This document shows positions 42,435 to 53,165 of a stretch of 64,000 nucleotides of DNA, piece after piece. The position numbers and the translations under genes were made by a program. Below the pieces are notes generated by a model, which saw only the letters and a program-made list of their open reading frames with translations, made no database searches and was not told the origin of the DNA. The stretch's first letter is position 1. Every line of letters begins with the position of its first letter. The stretch comes from Sediminibacterium goheungense (GTDB lineage: Bacteria; Bacteroidota; Bacteroidia; Chitinophagales; Chitinophagaceae), in NCBI RefSeq assembly GCF_004361915.1, contig NZ_SNWP01000010.1, positions 558,001-622,000 of the forward strand, written 5' to 3'.

Positions 42435-42463
42435 GGTTTAGGTACGTCACTTTCACTATGCAT

Positions 42464-42484
42464 ACTGTTGATTTGTTCAACAGT
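42464..42484. repeat. Small inverted repeat downstream of sucB
   Basis: actgttga / tcaacagt with a 5-base loop, 8 bp, in the gap between sucB stop and the methyltransferase start. No T-run follows on the minus strand, so a terminator role is doubtful; it could be an operator. Confidence 0.35.
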
Positions 42485-42532
42485 TACATAGTAGTCCTAT
42501 CAAGTTACAGTAATTTCTTTACAATCAAAGCA

Positions 42533-43750
<1,218 letters not shown>

Positions 43751-43798
43751 CGGAATTACCTGTTTATAATTATAAATTCAAATCTTTTATGTCAATAA

Positions 43799-46546
43799 TT
43801 AAATACCAAATGCGGTGCTGATGATTTCAGCCTGTTCTGCTGCATGCACTTTTGCATATCCGGTAGCAGTGGCAGCACTTGCATTTCTGCTGATCACACC
43901 AAAATTGATATTCTTCAGGTTCATCTGCAGGAAGGAAGCTGCTCCCATATTCAAAGGTTCTTCCTGTACCCAGAACCAGGTTGCTTTATTATACTTTCTA
44001 TGCAATGCTTCCAGTTGCTTATGTGGTAAGGGATACAATTGCTCAAGCCTCACAATGGCAATATCCTGTCTGTTTTCTTTTAACTGCTGGTCGGCCATTT
44101 CGAAATATATTTTACCACTGCAAAGCAATACCTTTTTCACCTGGGCAGCGTCCTGTACAAAGCCATCATCAATCACTTCCTTGAAACCACCATTTGTAAA
44201 GTCTTGAACAGTACTATATGTACCCGGATTCCTCAGATTGGCTTTAGGAGAAAAATTAATCATAGGTTTACGGAAGTTCCATGCTAATTGGCGCCTCAAT
44301 GCATGAAACAGATTGGCTGCTGTAGTAATATTGGTAACCACCATATTCAGTTCGGCACACATTTGCAGAAAGCGTTCCAGCCTTGCACTGCTATGCTCCG
44401 GCCCTTGTCCCTCATAACCATGTGGCAAAAGCATTACCACACCATTCTGTCTCTGCCATTTCTGCTCTCCAGCGGCAATAAACTGATCAATCATGGTTTG
44501 GGCTCCGTTACAGAAATCGCCGAATTGAGCTTCCCATATTACTAGTGCATTAGGATTAGCCATGGCGTATCCATATTCAAAGCCAAGTACCCCATATTCG
44601 CTCAGTAAGGAGTTGTAAATCCGGAATTTTTCCTGGTTATCCTGGAAATAGTTCAGTCGGTTGTATTCCTCATTGCTTTGTTCATCGCGTAATACGGCAT
44701 GTCGGTGGCTAAACGTGCCACGCTTCACATCCTGGCCACTCATACGAACTACATTACCCTCCACCAGAATAGAACCATAGGCCAATAGTTCAGCAGTAGC
44801 CCAGTCGATTTTCTGTTCAGCTTCCAGCAGTTTGATTTTATCCTGTAAAAGTTTTTCAACTTTCTTCAATGGTTTGAAATCAGCAGGCCAGTTCATTAAT
44901 TTATCAAACAGGCGTTTTACCTCTGCTTCAGCTATAGCTGTAACAGGCGACTGGTCAAAACTCTCTTCGGTAGCCTTACCTAAACTTTTCCATACAAGCT
45001 CTGGTTGTTGATATTTATAGGGCAATGGATTTTGTTTTACTTCATCCAGGCGCTCTTGTAAATCGGCCCAGAATTTCTTCTCCATTTCCTTGGCCAGTTG
45101 TTGTGCATCTGATTCGCCGTTCTGTATCAGAAATTGCGTATAAATTTCACGCGGATTCTGATGCTTATCGATCAGTGCATACAATTGTGGTTGCGTGTAT
45201 TTAGGATCATCGCCTTCATTGTGTCCATGTTTGCGGTAGCATACCATGTCAATAAAAATATCGGAATTGAATTCCTGACGGTAGCGGGTAGCAATCTCAG
45301 CACATTTTACCACGGCTTCTGCATCGTCGCCATTTACATGTAAAACGGGTGCCTGCACCATGGCTGCAATAGATGTACAATAGTCGGCACTTCTTGCATC
45401 ATCAAAATCAGTAGTAAATCCAATCTGGTTATTGATTACAAAATGAATGGTTCCACCTGTATAATATCCACGTAGGTTACTCATCTGCAAAACTTCATAA
45501 ACAATACCCTGACCGGCTACTGAAGCATCTCCATGAATAAGGATCGGTAAAATTTTGTCGTAATCACTATTGTATAAAACATCTGCCTTAGCCCTTGCGA
45601 AACCTACTACTACCGGATCAACTGCTTCCAGGTGTGAAGGATTAGGCATGAGCTTCAGATGGATGGTTTTATTATCTGGTGTCTGGATCTCACTGCCATA
45701 ACCCATATGGTATTTTACATCACCGCTCCCCATGGTCTGATCCATCACTGCTGTACCTTCAAATTCACTGAAAATCTGCTCATAGGTTTTACCCATCACA
45801 TTTGCAAGTACGTTCAGTCTACCCCTGTGGGCCATGCCGATAACCACCTCCTGTACTTCATTATTGGCAGCCGTATTAATGATGGTATCCAGTGCGGCAA
45901 TGGTAGTTTCGCCACCTTCCAATGAAAAGCGTTTCTGCCCGATATATTTGGTATGAAGAAATTTTTCAAACATCACACCCTGGTTTAATTTCTCCAGAAT
46001 GCGTTTCTTCTTATCCAATGATAAGGGTTGTGTAAACTGGCGTTCCATTTCATTGGTTAGCCAGTCTATTTTTTTCTGATCACTGATATATTTAAACTCA
46101 ATACCCACATTAGAAGCATAACAACGCTCCAGGTGTGTAAGAATATTTTTTAACGTGGTAGCACCCAGACCAATAAGGTTACCGGCCTGATAAGTGGTAT
46201 TCATGTCGGCTTCCGACAATCCGAAAAAAGACAACCCAAGATTGGCGCCTCTGTCTTTTCTGGGACGGATCGGGTTTGTTTTTGCCAGTAAATGGCCTTT
46301 GTTCCTGTAACCAAGGATCAATCTGTATACCTTGATCTCTTTCATCCAGTCAATACCATCCGTTGCGGGTAAAGCTTGTCCGTTTGAACCTGAAGCTGTA
46401 CCAGATCCATTGGCGATCGCAAAATCGAAGCCCTCAAAAAACTTCTTCATATCGGGATCAATGGCTTCCGGGTTCTGAACAAATTCCTGATAAAGACTCT
46501 CAATATAAGCTGGATGCGAGTTTGTGATATACGAAAAATCCTTCAT
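43799..46546 (-). CDS. sucA: 2-oxoglutarate dehydrogenase E1 component
   Basis: 915 residues. N-terminal segment YIESLYQEFVQNPEAIDPDM typical of SucA, TPP-binding IHGDASVAGQGIVYE, GMAHRGRLNVLANVMGK, HGHNEGDDPKYTQP, and MLLPHGYEGQGPEHSSARLE near the C-terminus. It decarboxylates 2-oxoglutarate with TPP and passes succinyl to the lipoyl group of SucB. Divergent from rpsT; a long inverted repeat lies in the gap. Confidence 0.97.
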   Translation of the reverse strand: MKDFSYITNSHPAYIESLYQEFVQNPEAIDPDMKKFFEGFDFAIANGSGTASGSNGQALPATDGIDWMKEIKVYRLILGYRNKGHLLAKTNPIRPRKDRGANLGLSFFGLSEADMNTTYQAGNLIGLGATTLKNILTHLERCYASNVGIEFKYISDQKKIDWLTNEMERQFTQPLSLDKKKRILEKLNQGVMFEKFLHTKYIGQKRFSLEGGETTIAALDTIINTAANNEVQEVVIGMAHRGRLNVLANVMGKTYEQIFSEFEGTAVMDQTMGSGDVKYHMGYGSEIQTPDNKTIHLKLMPNPSHLEAVDPVVVGFARAKADVLYNSDYDKILPILIHGDASVAGQGIVYEVLQMSNLRGYYTGGTIHFVINNQIGFTTDFDDARSADYCTSIAAMVQAPVLHVNGDDAEAVVKCAEIATRYRQEFNSDIFIDMVCYRKHGHNEGDDPKYTQPQLYALIDKHQNPREIYTQFLIQNGESDAQQLAKEMEKKFWADLQERLDEVKQNPLPYKYQQPELVWKSLGKATEESFDQSPVTAIAEAEVKRLFDKLMNWPADFKPLKKVEKLLQDKIKLLEAEQKIDWATAELLAYGSILVEGNVVRMSGQDVKRGTFSHRHAVLRDEQSNEEYNRLNYFQDNQEKFRIYNSLLSEYGVLGFEYGYAMANPNALVIWEAQFGDFCNGAQTMIDQFIAAGEQKWQRQNGVVMLLPHGYEGQGPEHSSARLERFLQMCAELNMVVTNITTAANLFHALRRQLAWNFRKPMINFSPKANLRNPGTYSTVQDFTNGGFKEVIDDGFVQDAAQVKKVLLCSGKIYFEMADQQLKENRQDIAIVRLEQLYPLPHKQLEALHRKYNKATWFWVQEEPLNMGAASFLQMNLKNINFGVISRNASAATATGYAKVHAAEQAEIISTAFGI

Positions 46547-46644
46547 GAGTAGATAGTATTCGACTTATTTTAATAACAGGTTGGCAAATATCGGTCATTG
46601 AAGGCAGAAAAAATGCCTAATTTTTAACCAATTTGAAAGGAAAT

Positions 46645-46757
46645 AGTCCGGAAGACGGAAAGTCCGGACGGCGGGATGATTTTTGGAAAAAGCCTGTTAT
46701 TATGAACTGAAAACACATGAAATAGCTCCCGGATTTACGGACTTTCAGACTTTCCGA
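46645..46757. repeat. Long imperfect inverted repeat with gtccggaag/ggaaagtcc words, between sucA and rpsT
   Basis: Left arm about 46645-46676 and right arm about 46726-46757; the outer 22 bases match at 18 positions. Word composition (agtccgg, acggaaagtcc, ggactttc) is the same as at 21578-21722. It lies in a 280-base divergent spacer, so it is not a terminator for a convergent pair. Confidence 0.68.
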
Positions 46758-46797
46758 CTTTTTTTAAATAAAATTTCCATGTTTGGGTTCCAGTCCT

Positions 46798-46805
46798 TAC
46801 CTTTG
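46798..46805 (+). promoter_or_regulatory. -7-type promoter element of rpsT
   Basis: TACCTTTG, exact TAnnTTTG, 21 bases before the rpsT ATG; no TTG at 19-21 bases upstream. Confidence 0.5.
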
Positions 46806-46826
46806 CCGTCCTGAAAAAAACAGAAC

Positions 46827-47081
46827 ATGGCAAATCATTCAGCTACTAAGAAAGATGTGAGACAAGCTGCTAAGCGTCGCGATCGTAACCGTTATTATGG
46901 TAAAACAACCCGTAACGCCATTCGTGAACTGAAAGCCGGTACAGATGCCAAGGCTTATACAGAGCAGTTGCCTGACGTAGTTTCTATGATCGACAAGTTA
47001 GCTAAGCGTGGTGTAATCCATAAAAACAAAGCTGCTAACCTGAAGAGCAAACTGGCTAAGAAAGCAAACACAACCGCTTAA
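46827..47081 (+). CDS. rpsT: 30S ribosomal protein S20
   Basis: 84 residues, very basic, [20 protein letters not shown] start and the helical hairpin with [11 protein letters not shown] and [20 protein letters not shown] typical of S20. It binds 16S rRNA. Single gene with its own terminator. Confidence 0.97.
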   Translation: MANHSATKKDVRQAAKRRDRNRYYGKTTRNAIRELKAGTDAKAYTEQLPDVVSMIDKLAKRGVIHKNKAANLKSKLAKKANTTA

Positions 47082-47110
47082 TCCTCAAGGGATTTTTAGC
47101 ATATAATGTT

Positions 47111-47137
47111 AACCAGCCCAATGGGCTGGTTTTTTTA
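47111..47137 (+). terminator. Terminator after rpsT
   Basis: aaccagccc / gggctggtt stem (9 bp), AAT loop, followed by T-run. It overlaps the last codons of the convergent histidine kinase gene. Confidence 0.88.
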
Positions 47138-48517
47138 TGTATCCAAGGATGTTATCGTTACCGCCTTGGGTAAAACCACTGTAAACCGGTTAACCTGACC
47201 TGGCATTGGCTTATAACGCAACTCGCCCCGATGCATATTCAGAATCCGCTGAACGATGGTGAGTCCCAGACCCGCACCGGTTGTTTTTTTCCTTCTTGCA
47301 TATTCTCCCCTGAAAAAAGGCATCATGATTTTCTCCCGCTCAGTTTCATTCAAATGTTCGCCCCTGGTGTCCACATGAACCAATATTTTATCAGCTGTAA
47401 TTTCCAGCAATATTTCTACCTTTTTATTGAAAGAATAATAATACCCATTTCTGATCAGGTTACTGAACATCGACTTAAGAAGCGCTTCATTGCCCCTGAT
47501 CGTTAGGTCATCATCAGAAGAAGGCGTATTCAGGAAGACCAGTGAAATACCCATATCCGGAAACATCTTCATGTTAATACTAATTTTGTCGTACAGAATT
47601 TCATCTACCCTGCAAATGGGCCATGACTGATCAAAGCCCTGTTGTTCAAATTGTGAAATGAGTAACAATGAATTGGTTAGTTCAATCATCCGTTCCTGAT
47701 CCTGCTTCAACGATCCCAGCACAATACGATATTCTTCTTCTGATAAACGGTTGGTAAGTGCCGATTCAGTATGTGATAACATGGTTGCCAGCGGCGTTCG
47801 CAATTCATGAGAAGCATGATGTACAAAGCTTCTTTGAAACTCAAAAGTTCTTTCCAACCGCTCCAGCATTGAATTAAAGTTTTTTGCTACGAGATTAACT
47901 TCTGAGAAAGTTGCATTTTCAGGAATACGTTTTCGCAGGTCAACTTCTGAAGTGGTTTCCATTTGCTTACTCAATGCAATCAATGGCTGAGATACCTGAT
48001 TACTGAATAAAAAAGATATGGAGGTGGTAATGATCAACGCAATACCAAACACAACCAATAAAATCAGCTTCAGATTTTTCAGGCGCATTAATCCGGCTTC
48101 ATCAACACCGGATATGATTATCCGGATTTTTTCTTTCGCCAGGTATATACCCATAAACTGACGATCACCCTTTGTTTCTTTATATTCACTGACGTTCCTC
48201 TTTTGAAAAAGGGTATAAAAACCAGTAGTATCAGGTATTTGCGGAATAGAGAAAAGAATATGCGAATTAGAATCAATAAAAGTAATTTCTTTTCCTGTAC
48301 TACTACTACGCACTTCCCTTACGAATTCAAGTGATTGATCCTGACCTGCAAGTTTTGATATCAGATTGTGCACCTGAATACCTTCTGAGCGCATCTGGTT
48401 ATAAAAATCCTGTTGCCGATAATCAGCATATAGAAAATAGATACTGAGAAAGCAGATCAGCAAAATAATTGCTACAGCTGAGGCTAACTGCAGCGCAAAT
48501 CGGAGTTTAAAACTCAT
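47135..48517 (-). CDS. Membrane sensor histidine kinase
   Basis: 460 residues. First membrane helix about 10-30, periplasmic sensor about 31-148, second helix about 149-172, HAMP about 173-225, HisKA with phospho-acceptor His237 in FVHHASHELRTPLA, and an ATPase domain. The G2 box is intact (TTGAGLGLTIVQRIL), the N box is SNLIRNGYYYS, but the G1 box reads VDTRGEHLN instead of DxGxG. It lies 12 bases after the response regulator gene, so they form a pair. The signal is unknown; the convergent terminator overlaps its stop. Confidence 0.92.
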   Translation of the reverse strand: MSFKLRFALQLASAVAIILLICFLSIYFLYADYRQQDFYNQMRSEGIQVHNLISKLAGQDQSLEFVREVRSSSTGKEITFIDSNSHILFSIPQIPDTTGFYTLFQKRNVSEYKETKGDRQFMGIYLAKEKIRIIISGVDEAGLMRLKNLKLILLVVFGIALIITTSISFLFSNQVSQPLIALSKQMETTSEVDLRKRIPENATFSEVNLVAKNFNSMLERLERTFEFQRSFVHHASHELRTPLATMLSHTESALTNRLSEEEYRIVLGSLKQDQERMIELTNSLLLISQFEQQGFDQSWPICRVDEILYDKISINMKMFPDMGISLVFLNTPSSDDDLTIRGNEALLKSMFSNLIRNGYYYSFNKKVEILLEITADKILVHVDTRGEHLNETEREKIMMPFFRGEYARRKKTTGAGLGLTIVQRILNMHRGELRYKPMPGQVNRFTVVLPKAVTITSLDT

Positions 48518-48529
48518 CCCAGGTTTTAT

Positions 48530-49210
48530 TTATTTGATATAATAACCAAATCCGGGTTTTGTATGAATCAGTTTATGTTCAAAAGGCTTATCAATCTTGT
48601 TACGCAAAAAGCTGATGTATACTTCAATCGTATTGGTTCCGGTATCAAAACTCAGATCCCATACTTTTTCGAGAATTTCCTGCTTTGAAATAACCCTGTC
48701 CCGGTTACGTGCCAGTAAAGTAAGCAATGTAAATTCCTTAGCTGTGAGGTTAATTTGCAGATCGCCCCTCACTACCGATTTATTTCTCATATCAATCGTA
48801 AGGTCTTCCACGATAATTTTTTCGTCGTCGGCGGGCTTATCGGTCCGCTTTAGTAATGCTTTTACCCTGGCAAATAATTCTTCAAAATGAAATGGTTTTA
48901 CCAGATAATCATCGGCACCAAGATCAAAAGCTTCCACTTTATCCTGTATCTGACCAATGGCTGTCAGCATTACAATGGGTACGGTTTTATTGGCAGCCCT
49001 GAAGTCTTTACATAATTCAAGACCACTTTTATAAGGCAGGTTTACATCCAATAAAATAATTGAGTAGGTCTTCGCCTTAAAGAAACTTTCCGCTTCATTG
49101 CCGTCTACAGCCAGATCAACTACATAACCTTGCCGTTTTAACTCATCTCTGATAATCTGTCCGAGTTTAGCTTCATCCTCAACCAGTAATATACTATGCA
49201 GGTTTTCCAT
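48530..49210 (-). CDS. OmpR/PhoB-family response regulator
   Basis: 226 residues. Receiver domain 1-120 with acidic pocket VEDE, phospho-acceptor Asp55 in LLDVNLP, Thr in MLTAIGQ and Lys in YLVKPFHFEEL. C-terminal winged helix (NLTAKEFTLLTLLARNRDRV ... GTNTIEVYISFLRNKID ... IHTKPGFGYYIK). It regulates transcription in response to the kinase encoded 12 bases downstream. Divergent from the M14 peptidase gene, a candidate target. Confidence 0.96.
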   Translation of the reverse strand: MENLHSILLVEDEAKLGQIIRDELKRQGYVVDLAVDGNEAESFFKAKTYSIILLDVNLPYKSGLELCKDFRAANKTVPIVMLTAIGQIQDKVEAFDLGADDYLVKPFHFEELFARVKALLKRTDKPADDEKIIVEDLTIDMRNKSVVRGDLQINLTAKEFTLLTLLARNRDRVISKQEILEKVWDLSFDTGTNTIEVYISFLRNKIDKPFEHKLIHTKPGFGYYIK

Positions 49211-49240
49211 TACTTTGAATAAATTTTCAAATTGAAAGTA

Positions 49241-50965
49241 ATGAAAAAAATACTGCTTCTCCTACAAGTATTCCTGTCAACGACATTATTTGCCCAGAAA
49301 TGGCAGACTGTTTTTGAAAAAACATCCGGTAAAGAAACCGTTACTTATGAACAGTGTATCAGTTATTATAAAGAACTGGATGCGGCCTTTAACAGTATCA
49401 GGATCAGGGAATTTGGAATGACTGATGCCGGTTATCCCCTGCACCTGATTTTATTCAGTACCGACGGAAAACATGATCCTATTCAATGGCACAAGGATAA
49501 TAAGGTGGTGATTATGATAAACAATGGCATACACCCGGGAGAGCCTGATGGAATTGATGCCAGTATGATGTTGTTACGCGACCTTGTTACCGGAAAAATA
49601 AAAGCCCCGGAAAACGTAGTGCTGGGAATTATTCCTATTTATAATATCGGGGGCAGTTTAAACAGAACCGCTTTTTCCCGTGTAAATCAGGAAGGGCCAC
49701 TCAGTTATGGTTTCAGGGGTAATGCACAAAACCTTGACCTGAACAGAGATTTTATTAAAAGCGATAGCCGTGAGGCCAAAGAGTTTGCCCGGGTATTTCA
49801 GTTCCTGAATCCAGATATACTGGTAGATAATCATGTGAGTGATGGCGCAGACTATCAACACACTATGACGCTGCTCACTTCACAGCATAATAAACTTGGT
49901 TCTGTATTAGGTCAATACCTGCATGATGTATTTGAACCTTCTTTATACAAAGGAATGGAAGAAAAAAAATGGCCACTGGTTCCCTATGTAAGTTTTGAGG
50001 GCGGGAACCCTGAACGAAACTGGGTTGCGTTTTATGACCCTCCACGATACAGCAGTGGCTATGCAACCCTCTTTCAAACCATGGCTTTCATGCCTGAAAC
50101 ACATATGCTGAAGCCCTTTGAACAAAGAGTAAAAAGTACTTATTCGCTGATGCAGACTTTTCTGGAAGAAGCAACCAAACAGGCGGCAGCTATCAAGTCT
50201 ACAAGAAAAAAAGCCATTGAAGCTGTCCGACAGCAGCAGGAATTTCCACTTACCTACAGAGTCGACACTTCCCGATTCGATATGATCCGTTTTCTCGGAT
50301 ACGAATCAGGGCAGAAAACAAGTGAGGTAACAGGCATGAAAAGAACCTATTACGACAGGTCAAAGCCATACACAAAAAATATAAAATACTTTAATTATTT
50401 CGTCGGAGAACAACTGGTCACAAAACCGAAAGCTTATATCATTCCACAAGGCTGGCATGAAGTAATTGAAAGATTAGCCCTTAACAGTGTAATCATGCAG
50501 CGTTTAAAAAACGATACAGTAATTGAAGTAGAAGTATCCAGACTAAGTGATTACCGTACAGCCACACGCGCTTTTGAAAAGCATTACCGCCAGTCCGGTA
50601 TAAAAATGATTACCCAAATACAGAAAATTAAGTTTCTCAAAGGAGATTATATGATTTATACCGGACAGGCAGCAGACCGCTTTCTGATTGAAACCTTAGA
50701 GCCTGGTGCAGATGACAGTTATTTCTCATGGAATTTTTTTGACGCTATTCTCCAGCAAAAAGAAGGCTATAGCAATTATCGTTGGGAAGATGTGGCAGCT
50801 AAATATCTTACAGAACATCCTGAGGTAAGAGCAGAACTTGAAGCGAGGAAAAAAGCAGATGAAAAATTTGCTGCCAATGCAAATGCTCAACTCGATTTTG
50901 TTTACAGACAATCTCCCTACTACGAACCGGCACATATGAGGTATCCGGTTTTTAAACTTAGATAG
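49241..50965 (+). CDS. Secreted M14-family zinc carboxypeptidase-like peptidase
   Basis: 574 residues from ATG 49241 (a TTG at 49232 would add three residues before the signal peptide MKKILLLLQVFLSTTLFAQ). Zinc motif GIHPGEPDG with His98 and Glu101, LNRDFIKSDSREAKEF with an Arg, and VDNHVSDGADYQHT with the third zinc His. The C-terminal 280 residues are an unassigned domain. It removes C-terminal residues from peptides, or may act on peptidoglycan peptides. Divergent from the two-component system. Confidence 0.87.
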   Translation: MKKILLLLQVFLSTTLFAQKWQTVFEKTSGKETVTYEQCISYYKELDAAFNSIRIREFGMTDAGYPLHLILFSTDGKHDPIQWHKDNKVVIMINNGIHPGEPDGIDASMMLLRDLVTGKIKAPENVVLGIIPIYNIGGSLNRTAFSRVNQEGPLSYGFRGNAQNLDLNRDFIKSDSREAKEFARVFQFLNPDILVDNHVSDGADYQHTMTLLTSQHNKLGSVLGQYLHDVFEPSLYKGMEEKKWPLVPYVSFEGGNPERNWVAFYDPPRYSSGYATLFQTMAFMPETHMLKPFEQRVKSTYSLMQTFLEEATKQAAAIKSTRKKAIEAVRQQQEFPLTYRVDTSRFDMIRFLGYESGQKTSEVTGMKRTYYDRSKPYTKNIKYFNYFVGEQLVTKPKAYIIPQGWHEVIERLALNSVIMQRLKNDTVIEVEVSRLSDYRTATRAFEKHYRQSGIKMITQIQKIKFLKGDYMIYTGQAADRFLIETLEPGADDSYFSWNFFDAILQQKEGYSNYRWEDVAAKYLTEHPEVRAELEARKKADEKFAANANAQLDFVYRQSPYYEPAHMRYPVFKLR

Positions 50966-50971
50966 TAAGCT

Positions 50972-51037
50972 AATGGCGGATAGTTCATGGTCTATAGAAA
51001 AACTTTGCTTTCTATAAGCCATGAACTATCAGCTATT
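50972..51037. repeat. Long hairpin between convergent M14 and MFS genes
   Basis: Arms 50972-51000 and 51009-51037 pair at 25 of 29 positions, including a 12-bp perfect run (gatagttcatgg), closed by an 8-base loop. The sequence is unrelated to the other intergenic hairpins. It occupies nearly the whole gap between the two stop codons. Confidence 0.78.
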
Positions 51038-51039
51038 TT

Positions 51040-52233
51040 CTACCCCGCTTTTTCATACTGCAATAACTTTCTGGCAATAAATACAGAGCATAATACAATG
51101 GCAATACTCAGGTAACCTACCCATGAATAATGTACAATGGTATGATCGGGTTTACTGATTACAATGGCACCGGCTATCAGGGATGCGATACCTGAGAAAA
51201 GCTGCTGAATAGATCCGTTGAAGCTCATAAAACTTCCGCGTTGCTCGGCAGGTACTACATTACTGATAATAGCCTGTGCCGGAATACCCCGGCCTGTGCT
51301 TAGTACAAACCAGATGCCTGTAACCATTAAAACATAATAGTATTTGATAGCAGGCATATTGGTAATAAGAAAAATAGGGATCAATGAAATAAGGGCAAAA
51401 ACCATAAAAGTATTGTGCTTGCCATATTTATCGGCCAGTTTTCCGATCAGGGGTGAAGTAAAGAAAGTGGCCAGTCCTCCTACCATATAAATCATATTAC
51501 GCTGTGTATCTGTAAATCCTACATTAAATTCCATATAAGGATTCAGAAACGGTATAATGAGAAAATGCCCCAGCATCAGCGCGCCGGACAAACCCAATGC
51601 TACCAGTTGTTTACGACTGCTGACTACATTTTTTAACATCGTAACAGGTTTGGTTCTTGCTCCATGAATATGTGCTGACATTGCAGGTAAATACCTGCTT
51701 AACAGTAAAATGATGATAACCCCCAATCCACCAATGGCTAGAAAGGGCGTATGCCAGCCAGTCCAACCTGCCAGGTATAAAGCAGCCGGCACACCCACAA
51801 TAGATGCCAGTGAAAATGCGGAAAACAAAATACCCATTGCCTGTCCTCTTTTCTCATAAGGGAAACTATCCGCTACAATACTCAGTACCTGGGCACCAAT
51901 CAATCCGCCAAATAATCCGGCCGTAATTCTGGCCGCCAGTAATAATAAATAGGTTGGGGCAATGCCGCAGCAAATGGTACCTATTACAAAGCCTGTATAA
52001 CCAAACAATAATACTTTTTTACGATCGTAGCCGTCTACAAAAAAGGCAGCTGCAAACCCGGATACCGCCGCACTAATGCTATAAGAAGCTACAATCACAC
52101 TAAATTGACCTGGGGTAATCTTAAAATATGGCATTAAAAAATTACCCAGGGGCATCATTACCATAAAGTCAAGGATGTGGGTAAAGTTTACACTGGCCAT
52201 CAAAATCAATAAAATCCTTTCTTTCCAATTCAT
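51040..52233 (-). CDS. MFS transporter, 12 membrane segments
   Basis: 397 residues with about twelve hydrophobic helices. Motif A after helix 2 is FVDGYDRKKVLLFGYTG; a repeat of it occurs mid-protein (GKLADKYGKHN). Helix 4-5 region RITAGLFGGLIGAQVLSIVA is typical of drug:H+ antiporter-type members. Inner-membrane export or uptake of an unknown small molecule. Separated from the DUF2807 gene upstream by a terminator. Confidence 0.9.
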   Translation of the reverse strand: MNWKERILLILMASVNFTHILDFMVMMPLGNFLMPYFKITPGQFSVIVASYSISAAVSGFAAAFFVDGYDRKKVLLFGYTGFVIGTICCGIAPTYLLLLAARITAGLFGGLIGAQVLSIVADSFPYEKRGQAMGILFSAFSLASIVGVPAALYLAGWTGWHTPFLAIGGLGVIIILLLSRYLPAMSAHIHGARTKPVTMLKNVVSSRKQLVALGLSGALMLGHFLIIPFLNPYMEFNVGFTDTQRNMIYMVGGLATFFTSPLIGKLADKYGKHNTFMVFALISLIPIFLITNMPAIKYYYVLMVTGIWFVLSTGRGIPAQAIISNVVPAEQRGSFMSFNGSIQQLFSGIASLIAGAIVISKPDHTIVHYSWVGYLSIAIVLCSVFIARKLLQYEKAG

Positions 52234-52283
52234 AATTCCACTTTATCTATCAAAATAACAGAGTAGTCAGATTAATTACTTTA

Positions 52284-52313
52284 TATAAAAAAGGTAACCC
52301 TTGTGGATTACCT
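52284..52313 (-). terminator. Terminator of the DUF2807 gene
   Basis: Minus strand aggtaatcc / gggttacct (9 bp with one G-T pair), loop ACAA, then a T-run. It lies 11 bases after the DUF2807 stop. Confidence 0.82.
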
Positions 52314-52323
52314 GACGATGCTT

Positions 52324-53046
52324 TTATTCTTCCAGGCGCTTAACTTCACCACTACCACTTATTTTTTGTGATACGGTAGCCGATCCCTTATAGTAAACAG
52401 ACCCAACGCCCCGTATGGTAACATCAAGCCTGTTATCAGCAAAAAGTTTCACATCCCCGCTTCCGGCAATTTTTATGGATGCGTTTTCCGCTTTAAGACT
52501 TTCTGCATTACAATCGCCGACACCATTAATCTGAATTTTAGCATCCTTTGTTTCCCCGCTAAGTAACAGTGACCCACTGCCGCTGATTTCAGCTTCCAGT
52601 TCGGGAGTATTTAAATCCAGTTGCAGATCGCCTACACCTGATACACGCAGTTTCAGGTGATCTGCACCGGTAAATTTATTGGTACCCGTAATATTTCCTG
52701 AACCCGATAAAGTAAGCTGTTCCAGACGGTCGGTAGTAATATATATTTTGAGTCTTTCACTATTGATAAAACGAATATTACTCCTCATTTTAACTACCAG
52801 CACCCCCTCTTCCATTTCAGTGATGATATATGGCTGTAAATTATCGTCGGCCTCCACTTTTACAGCTGTACCACTGCCCTGTGTGAGTTCTACATCCATA
52901 AAACCTGCCAGCTTTATGCGGTGAGCTGTTAATCCTGTACGTGTTTCTACAGTAATATTTCCACTACCCGATACAGTTTCCCGATCAATAAAAACACAGG
53001 AACCTGCCATTAATAAAATGGCCAAAGCCACCAAAAAGCTTCTCAT
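52324..53046 (-). CDS. DUF2807 (head GIN-domain) auto-transporter-like lipoprotein
   Basis: 240 residues. Signal peptide with lipobox MAGSC, then repeated short strands with GSG/GVG turns (VSGSGNITVET, LSGSGNITGTN, VSGVGDLQLDL, ISGSGSLLLSG, IAGSGDVKLFA, IRGVGSVYYKG, ISGSGEVKRLE), the mark of the DUF2807 beta-solenoid. Envelope-located; function unknown, possibly adhesive. Divergent from guaA. Confidence 0.9.
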   Translation of the reverse strand: MRSFLVALAILLMAGSCVFIDRETVSGSGNITVETRTGLTAHRIKLAGFMDVELTQGSGTAVKVEADDNLQPYIITEMEEGVLVVKMRSNIRFINSERLKIYITTDRLEQLTLSGSGNITGTNKFTGADHLKLRVSGVGDLQLDLNTPELEAEISGSGSLLLSGETKDAKIQINGVGDCNAESLKAENASIKIAGSGDVKLFADNRLDVTIRGVGSVYYKGSATVSQKISGSGEVKRLEE

Positions 53047-53130
53047 ATGATTGTTTTAAGACCCCGAAAATATTGAAAACCCTACGCAATCCAACGCCAT
53101 TCCTATGGATTTTATGACCACTGATACGAC

Positions 53131-53161
53131 TTGAGTACCACCGAAAATTCATTTACCTTTG
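53131..53161 (+). promoter_or_regulatory. Predicted promoter of guaA, almost leaderless
   Basis: TTG (53131-53133), 20-base spacer, TACCTTTG (53154-53161), matching TTG-N20-TAnnTTTG. The guaA ATG is at 53166, only 4 bases after the -7 element, so the transcript would start at or very near the start codon. Confidence 0.72.
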
Positions 53162-53165
53162 CGCC

